Made by a program: the position numbers and the translations under genes. The notes beneath the pieces are model-generated. The model saw only the letters and a program-made list of their open reading frames with translations. It was not told the origin of the DNA and did no database searches. Shown here piece after piece: positions 23,401 through 34,712 of a stretch of 64,000 bases of DNA; position 1 is the stretch's first letter, and every line of letters begins with the position of its first letter. The stretch lies in NCBI GenBank assembly GCA_000151295.1, contig GG745332.1, positions 1,122,662 through 1,186,661 on the forward strand, given 5' to 3'. The DNA is from Allomyces macrogynus ATCC 38327 (taxonomy: Eukaryota > Blastocladiomycota > Blastocladiomycetes > Blastocladiales > Blastocladiaceae).

Positions 23401-24899
23401 GGTGGTACGGCGGTTGACAGTTGGTGGCGAGCAGGCTGGTCGGTGGCCGAGCAAACAGTCGGGTCCCAAGTTTGCGATTGTGCCGTGCGGGCCTTTGCGC
23501 CAAGTTGTTATATAGCGAGGAGCTCGTCGTTGACTGCGTCGTGGTCGAGTTGGTTTGCTGCGAGTGACTGGCGCCGCAGCTGAGCGGTGCTACGGTCACG
23601 TTGCGGTCGACTCGGGGCTGCGCACGTGTGCCGCGTGAGAAGCGCGTGTGTCCCACCACGCGAGCCGAAAACGTCTCCCACACAAAGCGTGCGAGGAGCA
23701 AGGCGCCGCAACGCCCGCGCGCTGCCGCCGCCGCGTCGCCCTGGCCAAGGCGCCCTGCACGCTGCGCTGCCCGCCCGCTCCTCTCGCCGCGGCCCGTCGC
23801 TGTCCTCCTCTCGCCTGATCACGCCTGCCGCGCGCTNNNNNNNNNNNNNNNNNNNNNNNNNNNNNNNNNNNNNNNNNNNNNNNNNNNNNNNNNNNNNNNN
23901 NNNNNNNNNNNNNNNNNNNNNNNNNNNNNNNNNNNNNNNNNNNNNNNNNNNNNNNNNNNNNNNNNNNNNNNNNNNNNNNNNNNNNNNNNNNNNNNNNNNN
24001 NNNNNNNNNNNNNNNNNNNNNNNNNNNNNNNNNNNNNNNNNNNNNNNNNNNNNNNNNNNNNNNNNNNNNNNNNNNNNNNNNNNNNNNNNNNNNNNNNNNN
24101 NNNNNNNNNNNNNNNNNNNNNNNNNNNNNNNNNNNNNNNNNNNNNNNNNNNNNNNNNNNNNNNNNNNNNNNNNNNNNNNNNNNNNNNNNNNNNNNNNNNN
24201 NNNNNNNNNNNNNNNNNNNNNNNNNNNNNNNNNNNNNNNNNNNNNNNNNNNNNNNNNNNNNNNNNNNNNNNNNNNNNNNNNNNNNNNNNNNNNNNNNNNN
24301 NNNNNNNNNNNNNNNNNNNNNNNNNNNNNNNNNNNNNNNNNNNNNNNNNNNNNNNNNNNNNNNNNNNNNNNNNNNNNNNNNNNNNNNNNNNNNNNNNNNN
24401 NNNNNNNNNNNNNNNNNNNNNNNNNNNNNNNNNNNNNNNNNNNNNNNNNNNNNNNNNNNNNNNNNNNNNNNNNNNNNNNNNNNNNNNNNNNNNNNNNNNN
24501 NNNNNNNNNNNNNNNNNNNNNNNNNNNNNNNNNNNNNNNNNNNNNNNNNNNNNNNNNNNNNNNNNNNNNNNNNNNNNNNNNNNNNNNNNNNNNNNNNNNN
24601 NNNNNNNNNNNNNNNNNNNNNNNNNNNNNNNNNNNNNNNNNNNNNNNNNNNNNNNNNNNNNNNNNCACCTCCCGCCGACACGTTCCGCCCGCACCTCCTT
24701 CCCCACTGCACGCACACGCAGCCCTTCTCTCTCGACCCGCTTCGTGCCCGCCGTGCACGCTGCCGGCCGACCAACCGACCCAACGGACCGACCGACCGAT
24801 CCGCGACCGACGCGCTTCTCCCCGGCCCAGTCGCCTCGACTTGCGCCGCGACTCTCTCCACCCTTTCTCGCACCCACCGCTTCACCCCCACCTGCCATC
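23401..24899. other. Promoter interval containing a large gap
   Basis: WRS1 (minus) and G-alpha (plus) are divergent across this stretch, of which 23837-24665 is N. The readable flanks are C-rich on the plus strand near the G-alpha start, like a 5' UTR. The gap is large enough to hide a small gene. Confidence 0.5.
23837..24665. other. Assembly gap, 829 N
   Basis: A run of N with no readable sequence. Long frames reported through it are artefacts. Confidence 1.
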
Positions 24900-26380
24900 A
24901 TGGGCTGCCTGCAATCCGCCGAGCAGCGCGAGCAGAAGGCGGTGAACGACCAGATCGAGCAGCAGCTCAAGGACGCGCGCATGCAGGCGCAAAAGGAGGT
25001 CAAGATGTTGTTGCTCGGCGCCGGCGAGTCCGGCAAGTCGACGATTCTCAAGCAGATGCAGCTGATTCACGGTGTCGGGTATTCGGACGAGGAGCGGCTC
25101 GCCTACAAGGAAATCATCTACTCGAACGTGATTCAGTCGATGAAGGTGATTCTCGAGGCCATGGAAATGCTCGGCATTGCATTGGGCGACGAGGGTGCGA
25201 ATGGCGCGCACCGCACGGTCATCGACGACTTGCCGCCGCAGATTGAAGGGGATACGCTGGCCGCCGAGGTGGCGAATGCCGTCAAGGCCCTCTGGGCGGA
25301 CTCGGGCGTGCAGGCGTGTTTCCAGCGGTCGCGCGAGTACCAGCTCAACGATTCGGCCAAGTAGTAAGTGTCGCGGCGCGTGTCTCCCATTCAGACCGGG
25401 ACGCGACGCGTCTGTTCTCACCCAACCCCGCCGCTTCCGTCCTCTAGCTACTTTGACGCCATGGACCGGCTCGCCGACGCCAGCTTTGTCCCGACCGACC
25501 AGGATATCTTGCGGTCGCGTGTTAAGACGACGGGTATTGTCGAGACCACATTCCGCATTCAGGAGCTGACCTACCGGTACGCCGTCCCAGCCTCCCATCT
25601 CGAATTTGATCAAAAACCAACTCACCTATACCTGTCGCGTCGCGGAATAGCATGTTCGACGTCGGCGGCCAGCGGTCGGAGCGCAAGAAGTGGATCCACT
25701 GCTTCGAGAACGTGACGGCGATTGTCTTCCTCGTGGCCATTTCCGAGTACGATCAGGTGCTCGTCGAGGACGAGACGGTGGTACGCATCGACTCTCGACG
25801 CGTCGCGCTCGCATTCCTTCGGTCTCTCACACATTCCTTCCCGACTTCAACAGAACCGCATGCAAGAGGCGCTCACGCTCTTCGACTCGATCTGCAACTC
25901 ACGGTGGTTTGTCAAGACGTCGATCATTCTCTTCTTGAACAAGGTCCGGTTCCCATTCCCCCCCCCCCCCCCCCTCTCCAACTCTCCATTCCACTTCGAG
26001 CTCGGCCTGACGCGTCGCCCCTCCACCCACCAGATCGACTTGTTCAAGACCAAGATCACGAGGTCGCCGATCGAGAAATTCTTCCCCGAGTACACGGGCG
26101 GCGACAACTTTGACGCGGCGTGCCAGTTCTTCCTCGACAAGTTCCAGGGGCTCAACCAGACGCCCGAGTCGAAGCAGATCTATGCGCACTTCACGTGTGC
26201 GACCGACACGAACCAGATTCGGTTTGTCATGGCGGCCGTACGTTTTGTTTCTCTTCTTGCCGCATCGCGTCGCGTCGCATCACGACGGGCAGGGCAACTC
26301 ACCGGTCGTTCGTGCGCGTGCGCCTCTAGGTCAATGACATCATCATCAAGAAGAACCTCGAGGACTGTGGTCTACTGTAA
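24900..26380 (+). CDS. Heterotrimeric G protein alpha subunit
   Basis: Six exons, 24900-25363, 25448-25576, 25651-25780, 25854-25943, 26034-26237 and 26330-26380, give 355 residues, the normal G-alpha length. The start MGCLQS provides Gly2 for myristoylation and Cys3 for palmitoylation. GTP-binding motifs are all present: P-loop GAGESGKST, switch [13 protein letters not shown] with its Arg, switch [18 protein letters not shown] (assembled across intron 4) and TCAT. The C-terminus ends [10 protein letters not shown], with Cys four from the end as in G-alpha-i and fungal group I subunits. It relays signals from seven-helix receptors at the plasma membrane. Intron 4 contains a run of 17 C. Confidence 0.96.
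25958..25974 (+). repeat. Poly-C run, 17 nt, in G-alpha intron 4
   Basis: Seventeen consecutive C lie in the polypyrimidine part of the fourth G-alpha intron. Length may be unstable or mis-called. Confidence 0.9.
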
Positions 26381-27179
26381 GTGGTGCCGGTTCGCGGTCG
26401 TGTTCGCGTGGACGGACCGACGGCGCGCGAAAATTGGAGGAGGAGGTTGGAGGACGGAGAGAGAGAGAGTGAGGGTCGACTTTGGTTTGGTTTGAGGGGG
26501 GGAGACGACTGAACGTTTCGGTTTGACGACGCGCCGGGGTGGAGCGAGGAGGCCGATAATTTTTTATTCCCACTTTGTTTCGTCGCGTGCCTTCTTTGCT
26601 TTCTCTGGGAAGGATGAGAGGAGATCAGCAAGCCGCGGGCCAGGTCTCTCTCCACCCCAAGTGCACGCGCATGACTGGGTACGACGTGTCGCCTCGTCTC
26701 AGCGGGGCCGAGAGCGACAGTCGTTGAACTGTGACGGACCAACTTGACGTAACCCGACGGTTTTCTCGTCCTGGAACAAGCGACTGGCACGCGAGCGTTA
26801 GCTGTTTGACTGTTGCTGACCTGCCTGACGACAACCGCGACCATGGCGGCCGCACCGACACGACTGGCACCTGACAAAATAATGGTACATTCGAGCTGCA
26901 CACAAACCAAGCGCGCACCTGCAAAGGTGCCCCTCTCCAAAATGGACAACATGGGAGAGGAGAGAGAGCAGAGCGGGGGCGATGGCAGGAGACGAGGCGC
27001 AAAGCGAGAGAGAGAACGGACCGGGACTGGGAGCCGGCTTGATAAATAGAAGGGGCATGCCGAGAGCAAGCGAAATGGTGAAGACGAAGGTGATGCACGC
27101 CAAACGAGAAGAAAAAAGAGGACCAGCCGTCGTCGACCAACGGCAGGAAGCGGGGGAGGGAGGGGGCCGAGCAGCGATG
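26381..27179. other. Convergent 3' interval
   Basis: About 800 bp separates the G-alpha stop from the CKS1 stop on the opposite strand. It includes purine-rich GAGAGA stretches near 26460 and 26960-27015. Frames here read as low-complexity and no gene is supported. Confidence 0.5.
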
Positions 27180-27711
27180 TTACCCGACAAGGCCGCCGAG
27201 CCGGGAGGCGCCCTTGTTCGTGTCCTTAGGCTTCCCGTCCGGGTACTTGAGCTGGTAATCCTTTTCGCGGCGGAAGAGCAGGACGTGCGGTTCTGGCTTG
27301 TGGATGAGGTAGTGCTCCCTACGAATCGGCGAGCGCATCGCGCGTCAGCACCGCAGTACAGAGCGGAGTTGCGCCAGGTCGCAGAGGCGGGAGTCGTGCG
27401 GGAAGAGAAGGCGGCATGCGTACCATCCGAGCGACTGCTGCACGCCGAGCGCGCGCCACTCGTCTTCCTCCATGAGGCGGTCGGCGGGCACGTACTTGAC
27501 GAGCTCGCGCGGCAGCGTAACGTGCCTAGTCGTTGATGAGCACAGGTCAGCGGGATGCACGCATCGACTTGGCCGATGGAGGGAGAGCGCGCGCGTACCG
27601 GTACTCCCACTCGTCGTCGGCGTACCGCGGCGAGTAGTTGATTTTCTCGCTGTACTTCATAATGTCGAGCTGCTTGCGGCGCGCATACTCGCTCGACTTG
27701 TCGGTGTCCAT
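27180..27711 (-). CDS. CKS1: Cyclin-dependent kinase regulatory subunit Cks1
   Basis: Three exons, 27711-27599, 27525-27424 and 27318-27180, give 117 residues, joined in phase. The fold is recognised from [40 protein letters not shown] and [13 protein letters not shown], which together supply the CDK-contact and phosphate-binding surfaces of the family. Cks1 binds Cdc28/Cdk1 and promotes multisite phosphorylation of CDK substrates in cell-cycle transitions. About 25 C-terminal residues ([20 protein letters not shown] and beyond) extend past the core. The exchange-mediating hinge HKPEPH is intact. Confidence 0.96.
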
Positions 27712-28201
27712 GGTGTCGGTTGTGTAATGGGCGGCAGCGTGCGGGTCCATGAACTGCTGGCAAAATCGAGGGCCGCCGGGGTCGTGCGGTGCGGGGGGAG
27801 CGACGAGGGTGCAGTCGCTCGCAGGTTGCAGCACGAGGGGCCGGGTGCGGACGGCGGGTCCAAGTCGGCCAGCGGGTTCGACAGGAGCAAGTGGTTGGCG
27901 CGGAGGAAGAACCGGCGTCGCGGGGGCGACCACACCAGGCGCGAGATGCAGCCCAGCGAGATGAGAAGCTCTGCGGTGGACGTCCGCCATTCATTGTCCT
28001 GTCACTCCCATCGCGGGCCCGTGACCACATTACGCCAGTTTACACCCCTTTTCGGTGGCAGAAACGGAGGCCCCAGAATTCGTCGCGAACACGACCAGAA
28101 GCGAAGGCAAACCAGACCACAACCCAACCCAGCACACAAACTCTTGGGGACATCTGTTCAAGACTAATACACACACACGCACCCGCGCTCATTGCTCCCG
28201 C
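27712..28201. other. CKS1 upstream region
   Basis: This 490-bp interval lies between the Dph6-like stop and the CKS1 start, both on the minus strand. It presumably holds the CKS1 promoter. Nothing else is recognised. Confidence 0.45.
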
Positions 28202-29725
28202 TCACGCTCCTCGGCTCTCGCCGGCCGTCACCTGCTTCGTCCTTCCCGCCGCGGGCCCAGCGACCGCTCCGACCGGTCCGCCCCCTGCCGCATTCGGCGT
28301 GAGCTCAAACGTGACCGCTCCCTGCGCATCCGACACGACGCGCGGACCGACCACGACCGGCACCACCGGTGGTGCAGGCGGCGAGTCGAGTTTGAGGTAG
28401 ACGTACTCGCCCGACGGGTCGACCGCCGATTGCCCATGGAGGTTCACGGGGCCATGTGCGAACAGCGGCCCATCGAGCACCATCGTATGATACTCGCCCA
28501 TTTCGCCACAGAGATCAATCGCGTCGCGCAATGCCGCGGGTTCGAGCCAGCTACGCAACGCAGTACGGTTGAGCGGCGTCCCAACGACCGTGTGCGCGCG
28601 ACGCATGGCCGTATCGAAGAGACGAGTCGCAGAGGGAGTCGTCGTGGAGGGCAGTGGCGGACCGCAGTTCGAGTCGTCGTCGTCGGTTGGCGCAGGGGTC
28701 AAGATGGGCGTGGCAGTGCGCGCGCGCCGCCCGCCACCGCCGCGCGATGCTGGGCCCGCGAGCGCGGTGGGCGACGGTGACCGGATCAGGAGGGGCGACA
28801 TGGCGCCATCAGCGTCGGCGTCAGTTGCATCGGTCGCAAGCACCGGGTCAATGGGATCAGTGTCGCCGCCATCGTCCCGCTCCGGTTCCCCCCGCCGCTT
28901 AGCTGCAGCTACAGCGCGTGCCGGCCTCGCCCGCACCGTCGCATTCTCGCTTGACGACCCCCAGGTGCGCAGGAACCGACGCACGTGCACGCACGTCAGG
29001 ACGGCATGGAACGCAAACCGGTCCAAGATCATGTCCCAGGCCTTGGCGCGGTCCATGTGCCAGAGCGGGCACCAAAAATGCACGCCCGCGGCGACACAGA
29101 CGGACCGCATGAACCCCGAGCACGACTCGGTCATATCGCCCGAGACCAGCACGTCGACGTTCAGTGCCGCCACGGCACGGACATAGGACGCACGGAAATC
29201 GGGGCCATCTACACGGCACGGGACCAGCGGCAGGCCCATGGCGCGCGCCTGCATGTGCATGACCGGCAGCGGATGCGAGAGGAACTGCGGGCGCGCCGGG
29301 TGGAAGACGACCAGGGCCGCGACCTCGTAGGGCAGTTGCGCCGCGGGCCACCGTCCGCTCGGGCGTGGAGAGGCCGCAAAGTCGTCGGCGTGCAAGTGGG
29401 CGGGTGCGGGTGGAGGGTCAATGGGGTTGGCAAGCGGGCCGAGGTGGATCGAGGGCGGCGGTGCTGCCGACCCTGGAGCGTTGGGGCCGAGACCCAGGTC
29501 CGAGACGAGCAAGTCGGGCCGGTGCAGAAGCAAGTGTAGCGCGAGCATCGAGTCCTTGCCGCCCGTAAAACACACGGCAACACGCGGCTTGCGCGGCTGC
29601 CACGCTGCTGGCGCTGGCGCGGGGGCGGCAGAGGCCCATGGCGAGCTGGGCACGGTGGAGCGCGGTCGCGGTGCCGTGGACCGGGCGCGCTTGCGAGGCG
29701 GCGAAGAGGGGGCGCTGGTGGCCAT
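28202..29725 (-). CDS. Dph6-like ATP pyrophosphatase (diphthine-ammonia ligase family)
   Basis: A single exon of 507 residues. The N-terminal half has the ATP-binding loop AVCFTGGKDSMLALHLLLH (residues ~50-68), the family segment VSGDMTESCSGFMRSVC, and then WCPLWHMDRAKAWDMILD. The second half has DLCGEMGEYHTMVLDGPLF, which matches the Dph6/DUF71 signature GE-GE-HT-V-DGP-F. The family amidates diphthine on elongation factor 2, the last step of diphthamide synthesis. A disordered Ala/Pro/Asp-rich insert of about 110 residues separates the halves, and another precedes the catalytic His-Pro region. The C-terminal Rid/L-PSP-like domains of yeast Dph6 are absent. The assignment to Dph6 rather than a related DUF71 enzyme is moderately secure. 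Confidence 0.82.
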   Translation of the reverse strand: MATSAPSSPPRKRARSTAPRPRSTVPSSPWASAAPAPAPAAWQPRKPRVAVCFTGGKDSMLALHLLLHRPDLLVSDLGLGPNAPGSAAPPPSIHLGPLANPIDPPPAPAHLHADDFAASPRPSGRWPAAQLPYEVAALVVFHPARPQFLSHPLPVMHMQARAMGLPLVPCRVDGPDFRASYVRAVAALNVDVLVSGDMTESCSGFMRSVCVAAGVHFWCPLWHMDRAKAWDMILDRFAFHAVLTCVHVRRFLRTWGSSSENATVRARPARAVAAAKRRGEPERDDGGDTDPIDPVLATDATDADADGAMSPLLIRSPSPTALAGPASRGGGGRRARTATPILTPAPTDDDDSNCGPPLPSTTTPSATRLFDTAMRRAHTVVGTPLNRTALRSWLEPAALRDAIDLCGEMGEYHTMVLDGPLFAHGPVNLHGQSAVDPSGEYVYLKLDSPPAPPVVPVVVGPRVVSDAQGAVTFELTPNAAGGGPVGAVAGPAAGRTKQVTAGESRGA

Positions 29726-30368
29726 GGTAATTGGGCAGTCGAGTGCGAGCGCGGGGTGGCACGGCGAGTCGGGCGTCGGTACGGGATCGCGGGTGCTTGC
29801 TCGGTCAACGGTCGCGCGGACGGGCCGTGCGGGGGTTGAAGTCGTCGTGGAAGTCGTCGGTGGTTGTCAGTCGGTGGAGAAGCCGTGTCGAAGATGTGGT
29901 GGGGCAGGTCGGGGGCAGGCAGGCGGCCGCCAGTTGCACCTTTCGTCGCGGGTCGGCGCAGTCGCGGTGGCCCACGCTCTCGGAAGACCCCGGGCTCTTT
30001 TCGGTAAAGCCCGGGCCCAGCACGCTGCCACCACGCCATGACCGTGCCAAGTCTCTCCGACATCACAGGGTCGCGAAGAGACGCCTCTGCCACCCCAAGT
30101 TGTTCTGTCGTCGTGCTCGGCCACCTCGCCTCCTGCACCGTCCCTCCAATGTCGCCCGCTCGCTGCGGCAAAGATTGCAAACCCTTTTCATTGCGACAAG
30201 AGCAAAATATATACATGGACCTCGTCCACGCCAACTGCGCACCGCTCGACAATAGTCCGCAACTGCGGGACTGGCGCAACAAAAATGCCCGCCTCCCAGC
30301 AAAAACGAACACAAATGGTTTCCACAACGACAACATGCAGGCAACAGGCAATCGTCACGACAACACGA
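29726..30368. other. Interval between Dph6-like and CCCH genes
   Basis: About 640 bp lies upstream of the Dph6-like gene and downstream of the CCCH gene, both on the minus strand. A TATA-like stretch (AAAATATATA) at about 30204 sits on the far side of the interval. No gene is supported. Confidence 0.4.
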
Positions 30369-32590
30369 TCAAGGCGATGGCGCCACGCCCGTTGCGGGCT
30401 CTCGGGCCGCATGGCCCGCAGCGACACCAGGCGCGCTCGCAGAGACAGACGCCGACGCATGCTTGCTGGGAGAAGCAGCGACTCTGGCCGGGACAGCATC
30501 CTCGACGGCCGCAACGACCTGCACCCACGCGGCCACCTCGTCGAGCTGCCGCCAACTATCGTCGTGCCCGGAGGCGCGCGATCGCCGCTGCTCGCGATGC
30601 CATGCCAGCACCGATGACGCCGGCAACGCACCGTCCTCGACGCACGCGCACAACAATTGCACCAGCGATCGCCGCGCCCGACCCGAGCCTGCCCGCGTCA
30701 GAAACCACGTCAAAACCGCGTCCAGGATCTCCGACGGCGGCGCCTCGATCGTGCCCAACGCCTTGGCCACCTGGCTCACGTCCGCAACCGCACCATCATC
30801 CAACACCGCCGCAACCCGATCCGCGACCCCCTGCACCACTTTCTCGGCGCCTCCCACCGCTTCTCCACCCATCACCGTCCCAACCACCGGTGACGCGACC
30901 GCACTATCTGCGCGCCCCGCTTCCTCCCCGACACATCTCAGCTCATGCACGCCATGCGCGAAATTACACCGCGGCCCAAACTGACAAAACCCGTCCCTCA
31001 CGTACTTATCACACAGTCGCGTGCGCACGCGCGGGTTCGCGGCGGCTCGTGCGGCCACTTCAGCGGCCGCCCGCGCCAATCCACCACGCAAATCACCCTC
31101 GCCGTGCGCAAACGTGCACTGCGCGCCGTACGGGCACTGCCCGTGCTGCATCGCAAATCGCTCGCACAGCCGCGTCTTATAGAGCGCCGAGTCAACCGTG
31201 ATCGACGTCGGTGGGGCCGCGGCAGGGGCGCTGACCCGACGGTAGTGTGGGAGCGAGCCGCGGAGGGAGGCGGGTGAGTGCGAGGCGGTGCGCGGCGTCG
31301 TGGACGTGGGCGAAAACGCACTGGGCGCGGAGGTGCGCCGCGCGCGCTGATCGAACGGCATTGACGCCGGTGGGGGTGGGGCGGGAACGTGTGGCACTGG
31401 CGGGGTAGGTGCGGCTGAGAATGGGAACCCTGGCGGCGCGCCGGCGGGACTCGAAGGCAGCTGCGTGGGGGATATAACGGTCGCGTGCGGCGGTGGCGGT
31501 GGCATGAGCCCGCCGGGCACCAGCGCGACGGGGAACGCGGGCACCGGCTGCATCGCGAACGCGGCAAAGTGCGCGTGCGGATTCGGGCCCACGAGACCGA
31601 GCCCAATCGGTTGCAAGACAAACAGCGGCGCCGTCGGGCTTGGCATCCCACCGTGAGGAGGCACGAACGTGTTCATGAACGGTGTCGATGGCGGGCCGAC
31701 CGTCGATGCGGGCGACCCGGGCGCCGTGAGCGTGAGCGAGTCGTCGCAGTTCGACATCGGGCTCATCGGCGGTGCCGCGCGGTGCAGAGTGAGCCCAGGC
31801 GGACGCGTCGGCGTGTCCGGGACGTTGCCGGACTTGACGAGGTACTCGAGCGCGCGCCGCAGGACCGATGAGAGACCCTTAGCGGGACGCACGGTCACGC
31901 CGGCTTCTGCGAGAGTCGCGCACGCGTCGAACGCGACCCACGAGTGCACGGCGCGCGCTCGGTAAAACGCGTGCCGTGGTGCCGCGAGGAGCGTATTGGT
32001 CGGGTCGAGAATGTGGTTCTGGTTCGTGGCAGAGGCAGGCAGGTCGACGCGGACGAGCACGTATTGCAGGTGCCCGCTGCCGCCGAACCCGATATCTATA
32101 GGGTCAGCGAGGGGCGAAAAATGGTGGAGTAAGTTCGGGCACCACCAAAGACAAGAAATTCATGAGCGGAGCGAAAGTCACGGACCGTAATGAAATCCTG
32201 GGTCGATATGGCAAGCATCGGCCGGCAGTTGCAGCTCGCGCGCCAAGTCCATGACCGCGCTGATACAGGGCGTCAGTTCTTGTTCGAAATCGCGATGGCG
32301 ATTCACTCCACCTCATGAAAAGAGCATGATTTCACGTACTCGGTCACTGACGCGTGATGGTCATCCATTTGCGCAAAAGACGGCGCCCACCGTTTCGCTG
32401 CCTCGGAAACGGCACGAGGATGCGGCGGTGCATCGAAACCGGCGCGCCGGCGCGGCACCACGGACGACGGGGGCGGAGGCACAGGTCCTTGTGCCGCCAG
32501 GAGCAGGTAGACGAGATCGCTGCTGAGGGCCGACTTTGTGTAAAACAGGCACCCGAGCGCCGACGGGCGCGTCGAGTGCAGCGCCGACAT
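30369..32590 (-). CDS. Two-finger CCCH zinc-finger protein
   Basis: Exons 32590-32340, 32259-32186 and 32095-30369 give 683 residues. Intron 1 (80 nt, GTACGT donor, CTGAC branch-like site) and intron 2 (GTCCGT donor) both restore phase. Two C3H1 fingers are clear: YKTRLCERFAMQHGQCPYGA followed by QCTFAH (CX9CX5CX3H), and RTRLCDKYVRDGFCQFGPRC followed by NFAH (CX8CX5CX3H). The YKTRLC lead-in resembles tristetraprolin-type AU-rich-element binders, but the linker is longer than theirs. The N-terminal ~200 residues look folded, for example DIGFGGSGHLQYVLVRVDL, and match nothing I know. An alpha-helical region after the fingers may be an interaction domain. The gene probably acts in mRNA turnover or localisation. 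Coding-like sequence upstream suggests further 5' exons. Confidence 0.78.
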
Positions 32591-34662
32591 GGTGGTGACA
32601 GCTGGCACGAGCAGCGCGCGGGAAAGTCAGCGGCGAGGAGCTCTGAGGAGGATCTACAAGCAGACAGAACGCGGACCGGAACCGGTGAACTACAGGGTGG
32701 ACAATCGTGGTCATAACCGTCGCCATGCCATGTTTCATGGCCAACTCCACCAGGTCATCACGTACGTTGAGGTTGCAAGCAAAAACAAAGTCGGCTCCCG
32801 AATCGTCGTCAGGTGCAAAAACTGCAATCAAACGGCAGGCGCGGTTCCAGTGGCGTACGATTTCGAGTCGGGAGACGCGCGGTTAATGATCGCGGCTTAG
32901 GCAGCGTGTGGTCCAAATTCGGGATGGGAGAGGCCGAGCACGACGGTTTTGAAAGAGTCGGGAGAGAGAGGGAGGGAAGGGTGGCAACTGTCGAGCTTTA
33001 TCGCCCAAGACGGCAGGTCGTGGGGGTGAGAACACGACTCAAAACACGTCGCCGTGGGCGCTGACGGATCCCGAGGCGTGGGACTTTTTGCGACGACGGG
33101 GTGGAGAACGCGGGCGGCCCAGCGGACATCTTGTTGTCGAAGATGTCAATCACGATCGCAGGCACGCTTTTGGTGGGTGCGCCTGCACGTTCGCTGTGAG
33201 AAAACGCGTCTTTGTGCATGTCCGCACCCACGCAGACTTGGTCAGCGTCGAGCGGCGAACGAGTGTTGAATGACGTTCACAAGCTGACCCCAAAAAACGT
33301 AACAAGGGCCAGCAACGAAAACGAACGGCCAGGGGTTCCAGCTGCCATTCAAGCATGGCCGTCGGACGGGAATTGGTGCAGCGCCATGAACGAGAGCGAG
33401 TTCCTCGCAGGCATGAAGGCGGGGCCGGGACGGTGGTGCGCGGCTGTGGGTCGTCGGCCACACGCGCGCAGGTGTTGATGCATTTCCCAACACGTCCGCG
33501 TCGGCGTTGCCCCTGCTGCAGTCGAGCTGGTCGCCAGGTCGACGGCGCGTGAGGTTGGGCGACGGCCGCGCGACGCGCTCTCGAAGGCGGCGACTGGCCA
33601 CGGTCAGGTGCGAGTGACGTGGAGGTGCCCACGTGCGCGGTTGCCTTGTCGCGGATCACGCGTGTCCGCGGCAGAGCGCAACGCACGCGCGCGCAGCAAC
33701 GGCCGCCTGCGTGCATCGCATGACGCACGCGCGCGTGGCGCAGGCGTTACGCCGCTTCGTCACGCCCCCACTGACACTGCAAAAGTGTTTTATCCACACC
33801 ACTCGCAGTCTCAACTCGGCCGCTTGCACCACCTCCACCACGCCCATGACGCACGCCGCCGCCGCCCGCCAAGGACCGACCAACCGGCCCACCCACCACT
33901 GGCCGCAATGCTCAAGGATCGACGCCATCGCGCACAAGTCCCCTTCGCTGCGTCGCATCGCCGCGCCCGGCGAACCTTCCGGAGCCTTTGGTTCTTGTCA
34001 TCTTTGTGGCGGCCACGGGGCCCGCTCTTGTGTGCGCGCAGATGGACGACGTCGTCGACGCGCAACACCCGACTTTTTCCTCTTGGACCCCCCGCACACC
34101 AACCGGCCCACGCCGCCAACCAACCCGTTCCGATCGTGCCAACTGCACGCACAACAACGCGCCCGCCCGCCCGGTTCTCGCGCCCTGCTTGGACCGCCGC
34201 GCAACCGCCGCCCAACGACGGCGACCTTCTCGAGCAACCACGGCCAGTCATCTCACCAACAGGTGGCAACTGCCCCCCTCCCGCCGCCAACTTTGTGCTC
34301 GCCCTGCGTTACGCAAACTGCAATCGACAGCTCTCCGAGGTTGGGGCGCACGCCGTCGTTTCGTGCTTCTTCGGCCAGTCGTGTGTCCGCTCGGTGTGCA
34401 GTGCACGGCCTACACCCCAACGCGCCCCCACGCAAGGACCATTGCTGCCCGATTCCTGCCTGCCTCGCGAGGCATCCACCTCTCTCCTCGTTCGCCCTCG
34501 CCTCTGCGCGCGCCGTTGACGCTCGCTCGCGCGCTATCCTCCCCGTCACGCGCTCCTTTTGTTGCGGTTGCTCCCGTCGTTCCGACGATCCGCTCGCCTT
34601 GACCCCTCGTCGTTCCGTTCTGCCCTCGCCACGACGTCATTGACGGCCACGACCACGACGAA

Positions 34663-34700
<38 letters not shown>

Positions 34701-34712
34701 TCGCGCGGCGCC
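32591..34712. other. 2.1-kb interval with coding-like fragments
   Basis: No full gene could be assembled. Two minus-strand stretches look coding: 32870-32766, which includes RLEIVRHWNRACRLIAVF and ends at a GTACGT donor, and about 33210-33085, which includes KSVPAIVIDIFDNKMSAG. They may be upstream exons of the CCCH gene or remains of another gene. The rest is Pro/Arg-rich noise, plus a GAC repeat at the right end. Confidence 0.4.
34660..34700 (+). repeat. GAC/ACG trinucleotide microsatellite
   Basis: About a dozen ACG/GAC triplets in a row lie immediately upstream of the ATG at 34713, so they fall in the 5' UTR of the C2H2 gene. Confidence 0.9.

Noticed and set aside
23508..25364. Long frames running through the 829-N gap on both strands
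   Set aside because: The unknown bases simply contain no stops. Nothing can be said about coding inside the gap.
32589..32900. Plus-strand frame of about 100 codons with a CKNCNQ motif
   Set aside because: It is opposite a minus-strand fragment that ends at a consensus GTACGT donor and has better hydrophobic patterning. A single Cys pair is not enough to call a zinc ribbon.
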